Below the pieces are notes generated by a model. It was not told the DNA's origin. It made no database searches and saw nothing but the letters and a program-made list of their open reading frames with translations. A DNA stretch of 64,000 nt from positions 1 through 64,000 of the forward strand of contig JBLNEW010000019.1 in NCBI GenBank assembly GCA_050263095.1, written 5' to 3'. How positions within the stretch are numbered: position 1 is the first letter of the stretch; every line of letters begins with the position of its first letter. The DNA is from FEB-35 sp050263095 (GTDB lineage: Bacteria; Desulfobacterota; Deferrimicrobia; Deferrimicrobiales; Deferrimicrobiaceae). Below, in pieces: positions 32,229 to 41,030 of this stretch. A program made the translations under genes and the position numbers.

Positions 32229-33466
32229 CACGGCACCGCCTGGACGGCAAGGGAACCGGCTTCCGCGGCCTCGCGGAGAAAGTCCCTCGACAAGGCGGTA
32301 TTTCGGCGGACATCGAACCTGCTCTCGATCAACGATCGCGCGTTGGCGGCGAGTCCGACCCGCAGCCCGGGATCGTCGAGAAGCCTGCCGAGCGCATCCG
32401 CAAGCGCCTCCGGGTTCCGCTGGGGGACGATGATCCCCGTTTCCCCGTGCCGTATGGCTTCCGGGATTCCGGTCACGTCGGTCGAGACGCAGGGAGTGCC
32501 CAGCGCCATTGCCTCCAAAAGGACGGTGGGCAGGCCGTCGCGGTTGCCGTCCGCCCCGATCACGCACGGCGCGGCGACGACGGATGCCTCACGGATGCTC
32601 CGGATCACCTCCATCTGCGGGCGCGGGCCGAGGAGCTTTACCGTATCCTGGATCCCCATAAGGTCGATACGATCGCGCAGCGACGCCTCGATCTCGCCGC
32701 TTCCGATTATCCGGCACTCGCACGCAACGCCGCGGGCGGCGAGGATTGCGCATGCGTCGATCAGGTCGGGAAGCCCCTTCTTTTCGACCAGGCGGCCGAC
32801 GAAGACGATTCGCCGGGGACGGTTCGCCGGTTCTTCGTACGGGAATCGCTCCAGGTCGATGCCGTTGTAGATCCGGCGCACTCTCGACGCGTCCTCGCCG
32901 TACCGCTCGCTCAGGTAGGTAAGGTTGTAGTCGCTTACGGTGATCACGCCAGAAGCGTCGCGAAGCTTGAGGCGCATTTCCTCGGGCCGGACGTTTTCGT
33001 GATAGATATCCTTTGCATGGGCCGTGAAGCTGTAGGACAGCCCGCCGATTCGGGCCGCAAGGCGCGCGACCGAGGTCGCCTCGGTGGCGAAATGCGAGTG
33101 CAGATGGCGGATTCCCTTTCGGCGGGCCTCTCCGGCGACCAGCGCGGCGAAGAACACGGTACGCGCCTCCTCGCCCGAAGCGGACGCAAGCTCCGACCAT
33201 ATCGCGGGCGCATCATTAGCCGCTTCCCGGAGAGCATCCCAGAACCTCGAGAACCTTCCCTCCGCAGGGGGCAGGTAGGTGACCGGGGCCCGCACGCGGG
33301 CGAGGAGGTCCTGGAAGTGGGAATCCACCGGCGGATACAGGGAAAATATCTCGATTTCGAGCCCCGCCTCCTCGTGCGCGAGGATCTCGGTCACGATGAA
33401 GGTCTCCGAGTACCGCGGATAACGCTTAACCACGTATCCTATGCGAAGGGGGGTTTCAAACGACAA
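32228..33466 (-). CDS. GT4-family glycosyltransferase (second of three)
   Basis: A 412-residue GT-B enzyme similar to colanic-acid-type transferases: N-terminal YVVKRYPRYSETFIVTEIL, HLHSHFATEATSVA, FTAHAKDIYHENVR, then IYNGIDLERFPY, FVGRLVEKKGLPDLIDA, and DGLPTVLLEAMALGTPCVST with the EX7E-type acidic residues. Probably cytoplasmic or membrane-peripheral, extending an exopolysaccharide or glycolipid. It overlaps the upstream gene by 11 bases and the next by 1. Confidence 0.9.
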   Translation of the reverse strand: MSFETPLRIGYVVKRYPRYSETFIVTEILAHEEAGLEIEIFSLYPPVDSHFQDLLARVRAPVTYLPPAEGRFSRFWDALREAANDAPAIWSELASASGEEARTVFFAALVAGEARRKGIRHLHSHFATEATSVARLAARIGGLSYSFTAHAKDIYHENVRPEEMRLKLRDASGVITVSDYNLTYLSERYGEDASRVRRIYNGIDLERFPYEEPANRPRRIVFVGRLVEKKGLPDLIDACAILAARGVACECRIIGSGEIEASLRDRIDLMGIQDTVKLLGPRPQMEVIRSIREASVVAAPCVIGADGNRDGLPTVLLEAMALGTPCVSTDVTGIPEAIRHGETGIIVPQRNPEALADALGRLLDDPGLRVGLAANARSLIESRFDVRRNTALSRDFLREAAEAGSLAVQAVP

Positions 33467-34772
33467 GGCGGATCACCTCCTCCTGGAGCTCCATGAGGAA
33501 AGATGAAGCTTCCAAGTCGGAGAAAACCCTCCCCATCGCGGCAACCGCTACTCCATGCAGCGCAGCGAGAGGTCGGAAGGCTTCGCGGGCACCAATCCGT
33601 CCCGCGGGGGGCAGGACCTCTTCCAGCAGGCCGGGGATGCGCCCAAGCCCGTCAAGGTCGATCCGGTCCCGCACCCTTGGGGGGGGGAGATCGCGTCCGA
33701 GCCATTCCGTCAAGGCGCGCGGCGACAGTTCGCTCGGGGGAAGGAGGTCCAGCAGGCCCAACTCCTTCATGCGCTCGGCCCGTATCAGCTGCTCCGTGCG
33801 CGGCCGGACGCGCGGAACTATCAGCGCTGTTTTTTCGAAGGAAAGCACTTCACCTATCGTGTTGTATCCGCCCATCGCCACGACCCGGTCCGCCCGCTTC
33901 AGCAGCGGAATCGGCTGGTGGAGGAACTCTATGACCCTGAGGCGCGGGCGGCTTTCCGAGTACCCGATGATTCGCGAGCGGTCCTTCGCCGGCATCATCG
34001 GCCCCGTCAGGATCACGCCGCTCATGTCCGGAGGGAAGTCCACCTGGGCGAATGCTTCGGCGAGAGGAGCCCCGTCCTCTCCACCTCCAAGCAGGCAGAG
34101 CGCGATGCGGCCTTCAGGGGACAGCAGCCCCGACACGCCGTCGTCGGTTCCATGCGGATCGAATTCGAGCCAACGGCTCTGGTCGAGGAATCCCGAGTAT
34201 CGGACCTTGGATGCCACGTCCTCGCAGAAACCGTATTCCATTATCGGATCGAACACGGAGGGATCCCCGTAGACCCACACCGAATCGTAATATCGGCGGA
34301 TCGCCTCGTCGTTGCGCGCCTCCTTCCATTCCCTGACCACCGATTGCGTTTCGTCCAGCACGTCCCGCAGGCCCAGGATGCAGCGGGTGCCGCCACGTCG
34401 ATGCAGCGCCTCCAGCGCCGGTTCGAGCTCCCCCATTGCCCCGCGGGGGACTTTGTCGACGATCAGCGCATCCGGCTTGAACGCTTCCAGGGCGGCGGCG
34501 ATCGTGTTCGCGCGCAGCGAGATGAGCTCGTCGGTTCCCAATCCCAGGCGGCGCGGCCTGTACTTGCCGTCCGGATCCTTTCGAAGGGCGGGTAGGGCAA
34601 GGCAATCCGCGCCGGGCGGGATCGAAAAGGCGGTCGACTCGGGCGCACCGGCTATAAGTAGGACATCAGCCGCATAGCGGACGAGGGAATGTGCTATCAG
34701 GAGGTTCCGGCGCGTGTGGCCGAATCCTACGGTATCGTGTGAATAAAGGGCTATTCGACAATTCGGCCTCAT
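33456..34772 (-). CDS. GT28/MurG-like glycosyltransferase (first gene of glycan operon)
   Basis: A 438-residue GT-B-fold protein. N-terminal RIALYSHDTVGFGHTRRNLLIAH shows the GHxRR-type loop of MurG/GT28 relatives; the C-terminal donor site is VVAMGGYNTIGEVLSFEKTA near residue 300 with LIVPR after it. The family (PF13528-like) is poorly characterised. The last 70 residues have no recognised domain. It opens the six-gene operon, transcribed from the 34773-35320 region. ATG 34772 lacks a strong Shine-Dalgarno. Confidence 0.8.
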   Translation of the reverse strand: MRPNCRIALYSHDTVGFGHTRRNLLIAHSLVRYAADVLLIAGAPESTAFSIPPGADCLALPALRKDPDGKYRPRRLGLGTDELISLRANTIAAALEAFKPDALIVDKVPRGAMGELEPALEALHRRGGTRCILGLRDVLDETQSVVREWKEARNDEAIRRYYDSVWVYGDPSVFDPIMEYGFCEDVASKVRYSGFLDQSRWLEFDPHGTDDGVSGLLSPEGRIALCLLGGGEDGAPLAEAFAQVDFPPDMSGVILTGPMMPAKDRSRIIGYSESRPRLRVIEFLHQPIPLLKRADRVVAMGGYNTIGEVLSFEKTALIVPRVRPRTEQLIRAERMKELGLLDLLPPSELSPRALTEWLGRDLPPPRVRDRIDLDGLGRIPGLLEEVLPPAGRIGAREAFRPLAALHGVAVAAMGRVFSDLEASSFLMELQEEVIRLVV

Positions 34773-35320
34773 GACGTGCCCTGCGCTTTCTCCCCACCCG
34801 GTTTTAAGTTTCGCCTACCCTTTAATGCAGCATCCGCCGATGATTCCCTTTCGAAATTTATGTACGTGTTGGATTCGGGTATTTGCAGGCAGGTTTCAGG
34901 AATTGGGAAAATTTTCCCAACTTATGGTAGGACGTTGATCTCCGCGTGCGAGCCGGAAATAGGAGAAGTTACGAAAATACTTATTGAACTCGGATACCCT
35001 TAACGGAAATTCGATCGGTGAAAAAGGTTGCATATTCGCCTCCGCAACCGTATTTATCACCCCGTCCTTCAAAGATTGAGGCGGCGCGGCCGGTTTATTC
35101 GCCCATGCGAAACGCAGGACCAGGTACGCAAGGGCAGGGCGGGGCATCTTAATTACCTTGGGAGAGAGGATGCGATGGCATTCCGAAACCCGGGTGGCTG
35201 CCTTCATCGAGTTGCGATACAATCCCGCCCGACCGTGGCGAGCGGAAAATCCCGAAAGATTGCCTGTTTGGACGCCCGGCGCCGTTGCGCGGCACTGGGG
35301 GAAGGACGTAAACTGAAAAA
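34773..35320. other. Divergent intergenic region with lower GC
   Basis: 548 bases between the glycan operon and the RND adaptor gene. It is visibly more AT-rich than its surroundings around 34800-35030 and holds the 18-bp palindrome at 34903-34920. ORFs at 34776-35003 (+) and 34896-35222 (-) show no domain, codon bias or ribosome site and are not called. It probably contains promoters in both directions; no convincing -35/-10 pair was seen. Confidence 0.5.
34903..34920. promoter_or_regulatory. Perfect 18-bp palindrome TTGGGAAAATTTTCCCAA
   Basis: A perfectly symmetric 18-base site located 131-148 bases upstream of the first glycosyltransferase ATG and about 400 bases before the RND adaptor. 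The symmetric AT-core flanked by GGG/CCC is what a dimeric helix-turn-helix protein could bind. No second copy was noticed. Confidence 0.45.
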
Positions 35321-36550
35321 ATGTGCAGGCGGATGAGGAATTTTAACGGAATCGGCGCGACGGCGCTCGTCGCCGCCGCGGTGCTGGGCATGGCGTGCGC
35401 GTCCTGCCAGCGCGAGGCGCCGGCCGCTCGCGGCGGAACCGGCGCCAAGGCGCAGGAGCCCCGCCCGGTGCGCGTCGCCGCGGTGGCGGAAGGCAAACTG
35501 CCGCGCACGGTCGTCGTAACCGGCACGCTCGCCGCCGACGAGGAGATCGCCGCGGGGTTCAAGGTCGCCGGCCGCGTGAGCGAAGTGGCGGTCGATCTCG
35601 GCAGCCGGGTCCGAAAAGGGCAGGTCCTGGCGCGGCTTGATCCCACGGACTTCCGCATCCGCGTCGAGCAGGCGGAAGCCGCTCTCCGGCAGGTGCGCGC
35701 GGGACTGGGCCTCATCCCGGATGGAACAGACGACCGCGTGGATCCGGAAAAGACGGCGCTCGTGCGCGAGGCGCGGGCGGTGCTCACCGAAGCGAGCCTT
35801 AACCGGGAACGAATGGCGCAGCTCCGGGAGAAGGACCTGATCGCCCGGGCGGAGTTCGATGCCGCGGTGTCGCGGTTCATGGTCGCGGAGGGGCGCTACC
35901 AGGCCGCCGTTGAGGATGTACGGAACCGCCAGGAGCTTCTCTCCGAACGGCGCTCGTCGCTCTCGCTGGCGCGGCAGCAGCTAGCCGACGCCGTCCTGCA
36001 CGCCCCCATCGACGGCGCCGTGAGGGAGCGCAGGGCTTCGGTTGGCGAGTTCCTCGCCGCGGGCGCGCCGGTGGTCCAGCTTGTCCGGATCCATCCCCTG
36101 CGCCTGCGGGTGGCGGTCCCCGAGCGGGATGCGGCCGCCGTCAGGATCGGGCAGCCGGTCCGCGTGCGTCCGGAAGGTGCTTCCGCCGAGCATTCGGGGC
36201 GGGTGGTCCGCTTGAGCCCCGCCATCCAGGAGCAGAACCGGACGCTGGTCGTGGAGGCGGAGGTCGCGAACAATGAGGGCAGGCTCCGCCCCGGATCGTT
36301 CGCGAGAGCGGAGATCGTCGTCGAGCCCGATCGCGCCGCGGTCCTCGTGCCGGCGACGGCGATAGTGACCTTCGCAGGCATAGAGAAGGTGTTCGGCGTC
36401 AAGGACGGCCTTGCCGTGGAGAAGCGGATACGGACCGGACGGCGCTCGGGGGACCGGGTGGAGGTCCTCGAGGGGCTCGCATCGGGCGAGCAGGTCGTCG
36501 TCGAACCCGGCAACCTCGCCGGCGGGCTGCCGGTCACAGTGACGAAGTAG
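35321..36550 (+). CDS. RND efflux periplasmic adaptor (membrane fusion protein), lipoprotein
   Basis: A protein of about 409 residues. The signal peptide ends at a lipobox-like MACASC (Cys about 29), so it is probably lipid-anchored. Then come the lipoyl-like half (GFKVAGRVSEVAVDLGSRVRK), a coiled-coil hairpin (about 110-200), the second lipoyl half (VLHAPIDGAVRERRAS), and a beta-barrel/proximal domain (VPERDAAAVRIGQPVRV). It links the inner-membrane RND pump encoded next to an outer-membrane channel, which is not encoded here. ATG 35321 or ATG 35333 are possible starts. The pump gene follows seven bases later. Confidence 0.9.
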   Translation: MCRRMRNFNGIGATALVAAAVLGMACASCQREAPAARGGTGAKAQEPRPVRVAAVAEGKLPRTVVVTGTLAADEEIAAGFKVAGRVSEVAVDLGSRVRKGQVLARLDPTDFRIRVEQAEAALRQVRAGLGLIPDGTDDRVDPEKTALVREARAVLTEASLNRERMAQLREKDLIARAEFDAAVSRFMVAEGRYQAAVEDVRNRQELLSERRSSLSLARQQLADAVLHAPIDGAVRERRASVGEFLAAGAPVVQLVRIHPLRLRVAVPERDAAAVRIGQPVRVRPEGASAEHSGRVVRLSPAIQEQNRTLVVEAEVANNEGRLRPGSFARAEIVVEPDRAAVLVPATAIVTFAGIEKVFGVKDGLAVEKRIRTGRRSGDRVEVLEGLASGEQVVVEPGNLAGGLPVTVTK

Positions 36551-36557
36551 GCCGGCC

Positions 36558-39500
36558 GTGCAGAAGCTGGCCGAAATCTGCATCCGGCGTCCGGTCTTTG
36601 CCGCCATGATCATCCTGGCGCTGGTCGTGGTCGGGGCTTCAAGCTACGTGCGCCTCGGCGTGGACCGGTTCCCGTCCGTCGACCTTCCCACCGTCTCGAT
36701 CCGTACAACGCTGCCCGGAGCCTCCACCGAAGAGATGGAGACCGAGATCTCCAAGCGGATCGAGGAGGCGGTCAACACGGTTGAAGGAATCGACGAGCTG
36801 CGGTCGATCTCGGGGCCCGGATCCTCCATCGTGATAGTCACCTTCAACCTCAACAGGAACATAGATACGGCGGCGCAGGACGTGCGGGATCGGGTCGCCA
36901 CCGTTCTGCGCGACCTGCCCGAGGATGCGACCCCGCCCATCATCTCCAAGTTCGACAACGACCAGCAGCCGGTCGTGACCGTCGCCCTGGCAGGCGACCG
37001 GTCCCTGCGTGAGCTGACCGAACTTGCCGACAAGGCGGTGAAGGTCCGGCTGGAGAGATCGGCGGGCGTCGGAGAAGTGCGGATCGTTGGCGGGCTCGAG
37101 CGCGCGGTGAACGTGTGGGTGGAGGCTGACCGGCTCGCGGCTTACGGCATCCCGATAACCGCGGTGCGGGACGCTATCGTCCGGCAGAACGCGGACGCGG
37201 CCGGCGGAAACGTCACCGGCAGCGCTAGGGAGGAGACGCTGCGGACGATCGGCCGGGTCGCCGATCCGCGGTCATTCGACGACCTGGTGGTCGCCACGAT
37301 CGCGGGATCGCAGGTCCGCATTCGGGACGTGGGCCGGGCGGAGGACGGGACCAAGGAGCAGCGCTCCACGGCAAGGATCAACGGGGTTCCCACGGTGGTC
37401 CTCGAAGTGCGGCGCCAGTCCGGCGCCAACACCGTGGCCGTCATCGAGGGGGTAAAGAAAAGCATAGCCGCCGCCTCGCGTGAGCTGCCGGCCGGGATCG
37501 GCCTTACGATCGTCCAGGACCAGTCGCGATACATCTACGCCGCCCTGCACGAGATAAACGTTCACCTGGTCCTGGGGAGCATCCTGGCGTCGCTCGTCGT
37601 CTTCGCGTTCATGAGGAGCTGGCGCTCGACGGCGATTGCCGCGGTTGCGATACCGGCTTCGGTCGTATCGACCTTCGGCATGATGTGGGCGCTGGACTTC
37701 ACGCTCAACAGCGTGACGATGCTTGCGCTCGTCCTGATGGTCGGAATCGTGATCGACGACGCGATCGTCGTCCTCGAGAATACGTTCCGGTTCGTCGAGG
37801 AGAAGCGGATGTCGCCGTTCGAGGCGGCGCGGGCCGCCACCGCCGACATCGGCCTGGCTGTGATGGCCACCACGTTCTCTCTGGTCGTCATCTTCATCCC
37901 GGTGTCCTTCATGTCCAGCGTATCGGGCCGCTTCCTTTACCAGTTCGGCATTACGGCGGCCGTGGCGGTGATGGTGAGCCTGCTCGTATCCTTCACATTG
38001 ACCCCCATGATGAGCGCGAGGCTCCTTGGGCCCGAGGCGGGGGGACACGGCGCACCGGCGGGCGCGCCCAGGTCCCGGGGGGGATTCTACCGGCGGCTCG
38101 ACGAGGGATATTCACGGGCGCTGTCCTTCGCCATGCGTCACCGGACCGGGGCCGCCATGCTGTCGCTGGGCGTCATCCTGTCGGCGGTCCCCCTGTACCT
38201 GCTGATCCGGCAGGACTACCTGCCGGCCAATGCGGACGAAGGGGAGTTCAACGTGACCGTGAGCGCTCCGCAGGGAACGAGCCTGGCGAGCATGGACGAG
38301 ATAATGCGAAAAATCGAAGGCGAGATACGGACCGTGCCCGGCGTGAATCTGGTGCTCGCCACGACCGGGGGCGGGTTTCTGGGCTCCGTGAACGACGGGC
38401 GGGCGTACGTCCAGCTTGCACCCCACGGCGATCGCGTATTATCGATCTCCAGGATTGCGCGGGCTCTTTTCGCCGGCGATCCCATCGCCGCGTTCCGCGG
38501 GAACGTCTCCCAGCGCGAGGTGATGCGGGAGGTTCGGAACAGGCTTCGGAAATATCGCGACTTGAGAATCGCGGTCCGCAACATAGTCGGGTTCAACATC
38601 GGCGGGGGCAGCTTCGACGTGGACTTCGTCATCCGGGGGCCTGACCTCCAGGCGCTGTCGACCTACGCCGAGCGCCTGCGGGACCGCTCGGAGGCGCTCG
38701 GCCTGCTCGACGCCGATACGACGCTCAAGCTCGACAAGCCGGAGCTGCGGGTTCAGATCGACAGGGCCCGCGCCGCGGATCTTCGCGTCGATCCCGAGCG
38801 GGTGGGGACGGCGGTGCGGCTCATGGTCGGCGGGGAGGAGGAGGTATCCCGCTTCCGCGACCCCGCGGTCAACGAGGATTACGACGTCCAGCTTCGACTG
38901 CGGGAGCAGGACCGCACCGACCCCGAAGCTATCGGCCGGCTCTACGTGTCCGGGGAGGGCGGCGGACTCGTCCAGCTCTCCAGCCTGGCGCGGATCGAGC
39001 GGGTGCCGAGCGCATCGCGGATCGACCGCCTCGACCGCCAGCGGGAGGTGCGCCTCCGGGCTTCGATAGCGCCCGGATTCGCATTGGCGGACCGGCTGGA
39101 TGCGCTCCGGTCCGAAGTTACGGGGATGGGTCTGCCGTCCGGCTATACGACCAGCATTTCCGGACGCGGGCGGGAGCTGGAGCGGACGTTCGGCGAGTTC
39201 ATATGGGCTTTCGCCCTGTCCATCGTCTTCATGTACATGATTCTCGCTTCGCAGTTCGAGAACCTGGTCCACCCGCTCACGATACTGCTCTCCCTCCCGC
39301 TGTGCGTGCCATTCGCGCTCTTGTCGATATGGATTGCCGGGCACACCCTCAATCTTTACTCGGCTCTCGGGATCCTCGTGCTCTTCGGCGTGGTGAAGAA
39401 AAACGCCATCCTCCAGATCGACCATATGAACAACCTGCGCGCGGCCGGCATGGACCGGGCGGCGGCCATCCTGCAGGGAAACCGCGACCGTCTCCGGCCG

Positions 39501-39815
39501 ATCCTCATGACAACGCTCACGTTCGTGGCCGGCATGATCCCCCTGGCCGTGGGCACCGGGCCGGGCGCCGAGGAGCGGCGCGTGATCGCGGTGGTCGTGA
39601 TCGGCGGCCAGTCGCTCTCCCTGCTTCTCACGCTGCTTGCCACGCCGGTCGTCTACTCCTACCTCGACGACCTGGGAATTTCGTTCCGCCCTGGGCGCAA
39701 AGCCGTGCCGGCGGCAAAGGCCCCCGCCCACGCCGCGGCGGCGATCTCGAGCAGGTCCGACAAGGCAGCCGATCGAACTTCGGCGATGGATGGCGGGCGG
39801 GGGACTTCCGAATAG
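36558..39815 (+). CDS. HAE1/AcrB-type RND efflux pump
   Basis: A 1085-residue inner-membrane proton/drug antiporter. Seen: N-terminal IRRPVFAAMIILALVVVG (helix 1), IDELRSISGPGSS, a porter domain, the TM4 proton-relay motif GIVIDDAIVVLEN, FIPVSFM, internal repeat symmetry with a second set of helices from about residue 880 (FALSIVFMYMILASQFEN, VVKKNAILQIDHMN), and a charged Ala-rich tail. It works as a trimer with the upstream adaptor. The start is GTG 36558 and has only a weak ribosome site. Substrates are unknown. A second RND pump with the same architecture lies at 49430. Confidence 0.93.
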   Translation: MQKLAEICIRRPVFAAMIILALVVVGASSYVRLGVDRFPSVDLPTVSIRTTLPGASTEEMETEISKRIEEAVNTVEGIDELRSISGPGSSIVIVTFNLNRNIDTAAQDVRDRVATVLRDLPEDATPPIISKFDNDQQPVVTVALAGDRSLRELTELADKAVKVRLERSAGVGEVRIVGGLERAVNVWVEADRLAAYGIPITAVRDAIVRQNADAAGGNVTGSAREETLRTIGRVADPRSFDDLVVATIAGSQVRIRDVGRAEDGTKEQRSTARINGVPTVVLEVRRQSGANTVAVIEGVKKSIAAASRELPAGIGLTIVQDQSRYIYAALHEINVHLVLGSILASLVVFAFMRSWRSTAIAAVAIPASVVSTFGMMWALDFTLNSVTMLALVLMVGIVIDDAIVVLENTFRFVEEKRMSPFEAARAATADIGLAVMATTFSLVVIFIPVSFMSSVSGRFLYQFGITAAVAVMVSLLVSFTLTPMMSARLLGPEAGGHGAPAGAPRSRGGFYRRLDEGYSRALSFAMRHRTGAAMLSLGVILSAVPLYLLIRQDYLPANADEGEFNVTVSAPQGTSLASMDEIMRKIEGEIRTVPGVNLVLATTGGGFLGSVNDGRAYVQLAPHGDRVLSISRIARALFAGDPIAAFRGNVSQREVMREVRNRLRKYRDLRIAVRNIVGFNIGGGSFDVDFVIRGPDLQALSTYAERLRDRSEALGLLDADTTLKLDKPELRVQIDRARAADLRVDPERVGTAVRLMVGGEEEVSRFRDPAVNEDYDVQLRLREQDRTDPEAIGRLYVSGEGGGLVQLSSLARIERVPSASRIDRLDRQREVRLRASIAPGFALADRLDALRSEVTGMGLPSGYTTSISGRGRELERTFGEFIWAFALSIVFMYMILASQFENLVHPLTILLSLPLCVPFALLSIWIAGHTLNLYSALGILVLFGVVKKNAILQIDHMNNLRAAGMDRAAAILQGNRDRLRPILMTTLTFVAGMIPLAVGTGPGAEERRVIAVVVIGGQSLSLLLTLLATPVVYSYLDDLGISFRPGRKAVPAAKAPAHAAAAISSRSDKAADRTSAMDGGRGTSE

Positions 39816-39840
39816 CCGCAGCGACCCTTGACGCAAGCGG

Positions 39841-40608
39841 TCAGACCTGAATCGTCTCTCCTTCCTTGAGGAAATCGATGTTGTCACGCTCGAGCGCCTG
39901 GATCTCGACCTCGATCTCCGCATGGTACTGGGGTTTGAGGTGCATGACGTGGATCCTCCGCGGTGGAGCGGACATCTTGCCGATTTCCTTCTCCAGGAGG
40001 GAGGGGGTGAGGTGCCCGCTCGCCAGCGCAAGCTTTTCAAGGCGGTTGGGGAAAGAGGTTTCCACTATGAGGCACTTCACATCGTGGGCTGCCATCTTAT
40101 CCCAGAACCTGTCGGTCGGCCCCGTGTCCCCCGCGTACGCGAGTGCCTTCTTCCCGCTGTTTTCCACGATGAATCCGTAGGCCGGCACGGAGTGATGGAC
40201 TTTTTCCATTATCACGGTGTATCCGTCGATCTCCACGGCCCTGGACGGGCGGATTGGATGATACTTGAGCACGGGATTCCGTGGGGTCGGAATCTTTGTG
40301 AAATCGGGCCATATCCTGTCGTTGAAGATGTTTTTCCGAAGATCGTGCAGAACATCCTTTCCGCTCATGACGGTGATCGTGTTCCCGGTGTTGCGGATCA
40401 CCAGATTGTCGAGGAGGAACGGTATCCCCTTGATGTGGTCGAGATGAGCGTGCGTCAGAAGGATCTTCTGCAGGCCGTGTTCCTCCCGGATGTTGAGGGA
40501 GATCGCGACCGTACCCGCGTCCAGGAGGATCTTTCCGTCGATCAGAAAGGCGGGGCAGTTGTGGCCGGGGACCTCGGAACCGGACGCGCCCAGCACCTTG
40601 ATTTCCAA
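39841..40608 (-). CDS. MBL-fold hydrolase resembling class II cyclic-nucleotide phosphodiesterase
   Basis: A 255-residue metallo-beta-lactamase-fold protein. Metal ligands: THAHLDHIKGIPFLLDN near residue 52, HHSVPAYGF near 139, YAGDTGPTDRFWD near 157, and VMHLKPQYH near 223. The H-x-H-L-D-H motif and overall pattern fit class II 3',5'-cyclic-nucleotide phosphodiesterases, but RNase Z-like or other hydrolase activity is possible. The start is TTG 40608 (TTG GAA ATC AAG) with GAGG eight bases upstream. It lies 70 bases after a coiled-coil stress protein on the same strand with a strong hairpin between them. Confidence 0.75.
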   Translation of the reverse strand: MEIKVLGASGSEVPGHNCPAFLIDGKILLDAGTVAISLNIREEHGLQKILLTHAHLDHIKGIPFLLDNLVIRNTGNTITVMSGKDVLHDLRKNIFNDRIWPDFTKIPTPRNPVLKYHPIRPSRAVEIDGYTVIMEKVHHSVPAYGFIVENSGKKALAYAGDTGPTDRFWDKMAAHDVKCLIVETSFPNRLEKLALASGHLTPSLLEKEIGKMSAPPRRIHVMHLKPQYHAEIEVEIQALERDNIDFLKEGETIQV

Positions 40609-40633
40609 CGAGCCGGCCTCCCCATGGTCGGTT

Positions 40634-40664
40634 GCCGCGCCCCATCCGCTAAGCGGGGCGCGGC
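40634..40664 (-). terminator. GC-rich hairpin between sll1863-like and phosphodiesterase genes
   Basis: A perfect 10-bp stem (GCCGCGCCCC/GGGGCGCGGC) with an 11-base loop sits 26 bases upstream of the phosphodiesterase TTG and 15 bases after the preceding stop. There is no T tract in either direction, so it is either a factor-dependent terminator, a processing site or a leader attenuator. Confidence 0.45.
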
Positions 40665-40678
40665 ACCGCGGCGTAACG

Positions 40679-40972
40679 TCAAGCTATCTTCTTGAGCTTG
40701 GAGATGGCGTTGTCGACGGCTTTTTTAAGGTCGTCGATGCTGTCCTCGACGCCCGACTTGAGTTTCCCCCAGTTGTTCCCCCCCGCCTCGCGCAACTCGC
40801 TGATTCTGTTGCGGGCGGCGGCCTGCTTGGAGCGCAGCACCTCCATCTGCTCCTGGTACCTGGCTTTTATTTCCGTCTTCGCCTTTTCGGCTTCGGCCCC
40901 GAGCTTCGAGACTTCGTCTCCCCACTCCTCGAGCCTTGCTTCGACCTTTTTTAGATATGCTTTCTTAAGCAT
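40679..40972 (-). CDS. sll1863-family stress-response coiled-coil protein
   Basis: A 97-residue, almost entirely helical, charged protein: KKAYLKKVEARLEEWGDEV, KAKTEIKARYQEQMEVLRSK and GVEDSIDDLKKAVDNAISKL. The heptad-like pattern and length match small coiled-coil proteins named after cyanobacterial sll1863, linked to stress response by expression; biochemical function is unknown. ATG 40972 has GGAGGTGG eight bases upstream; upstream in-frame codons are non-conserved. Confidence 0.75.
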   Translation of the reverse strand: MLKKAYLKKVEARLEEWGDEVSKLGAEAEKAKTEIKARYQEQMEVLRSKQAAARNRISELREAGGNNWGKLKSGVEDSIDDLKKAVDNAISKLKKIA

Positions 40973-41030
40973 ATTCGACTCCACCTCCTCCCATTCCAAT
41001 AAGATTTACGGAAGGAAATGCAGGTTTCGC

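Noticed and set aside
34776..35222. Two small ORFs (75 and 108 codons) in the divergent low-GC region
   Set aside because: No ribosome sites, no recognisable domain, and they overlap each other on opposite strands.
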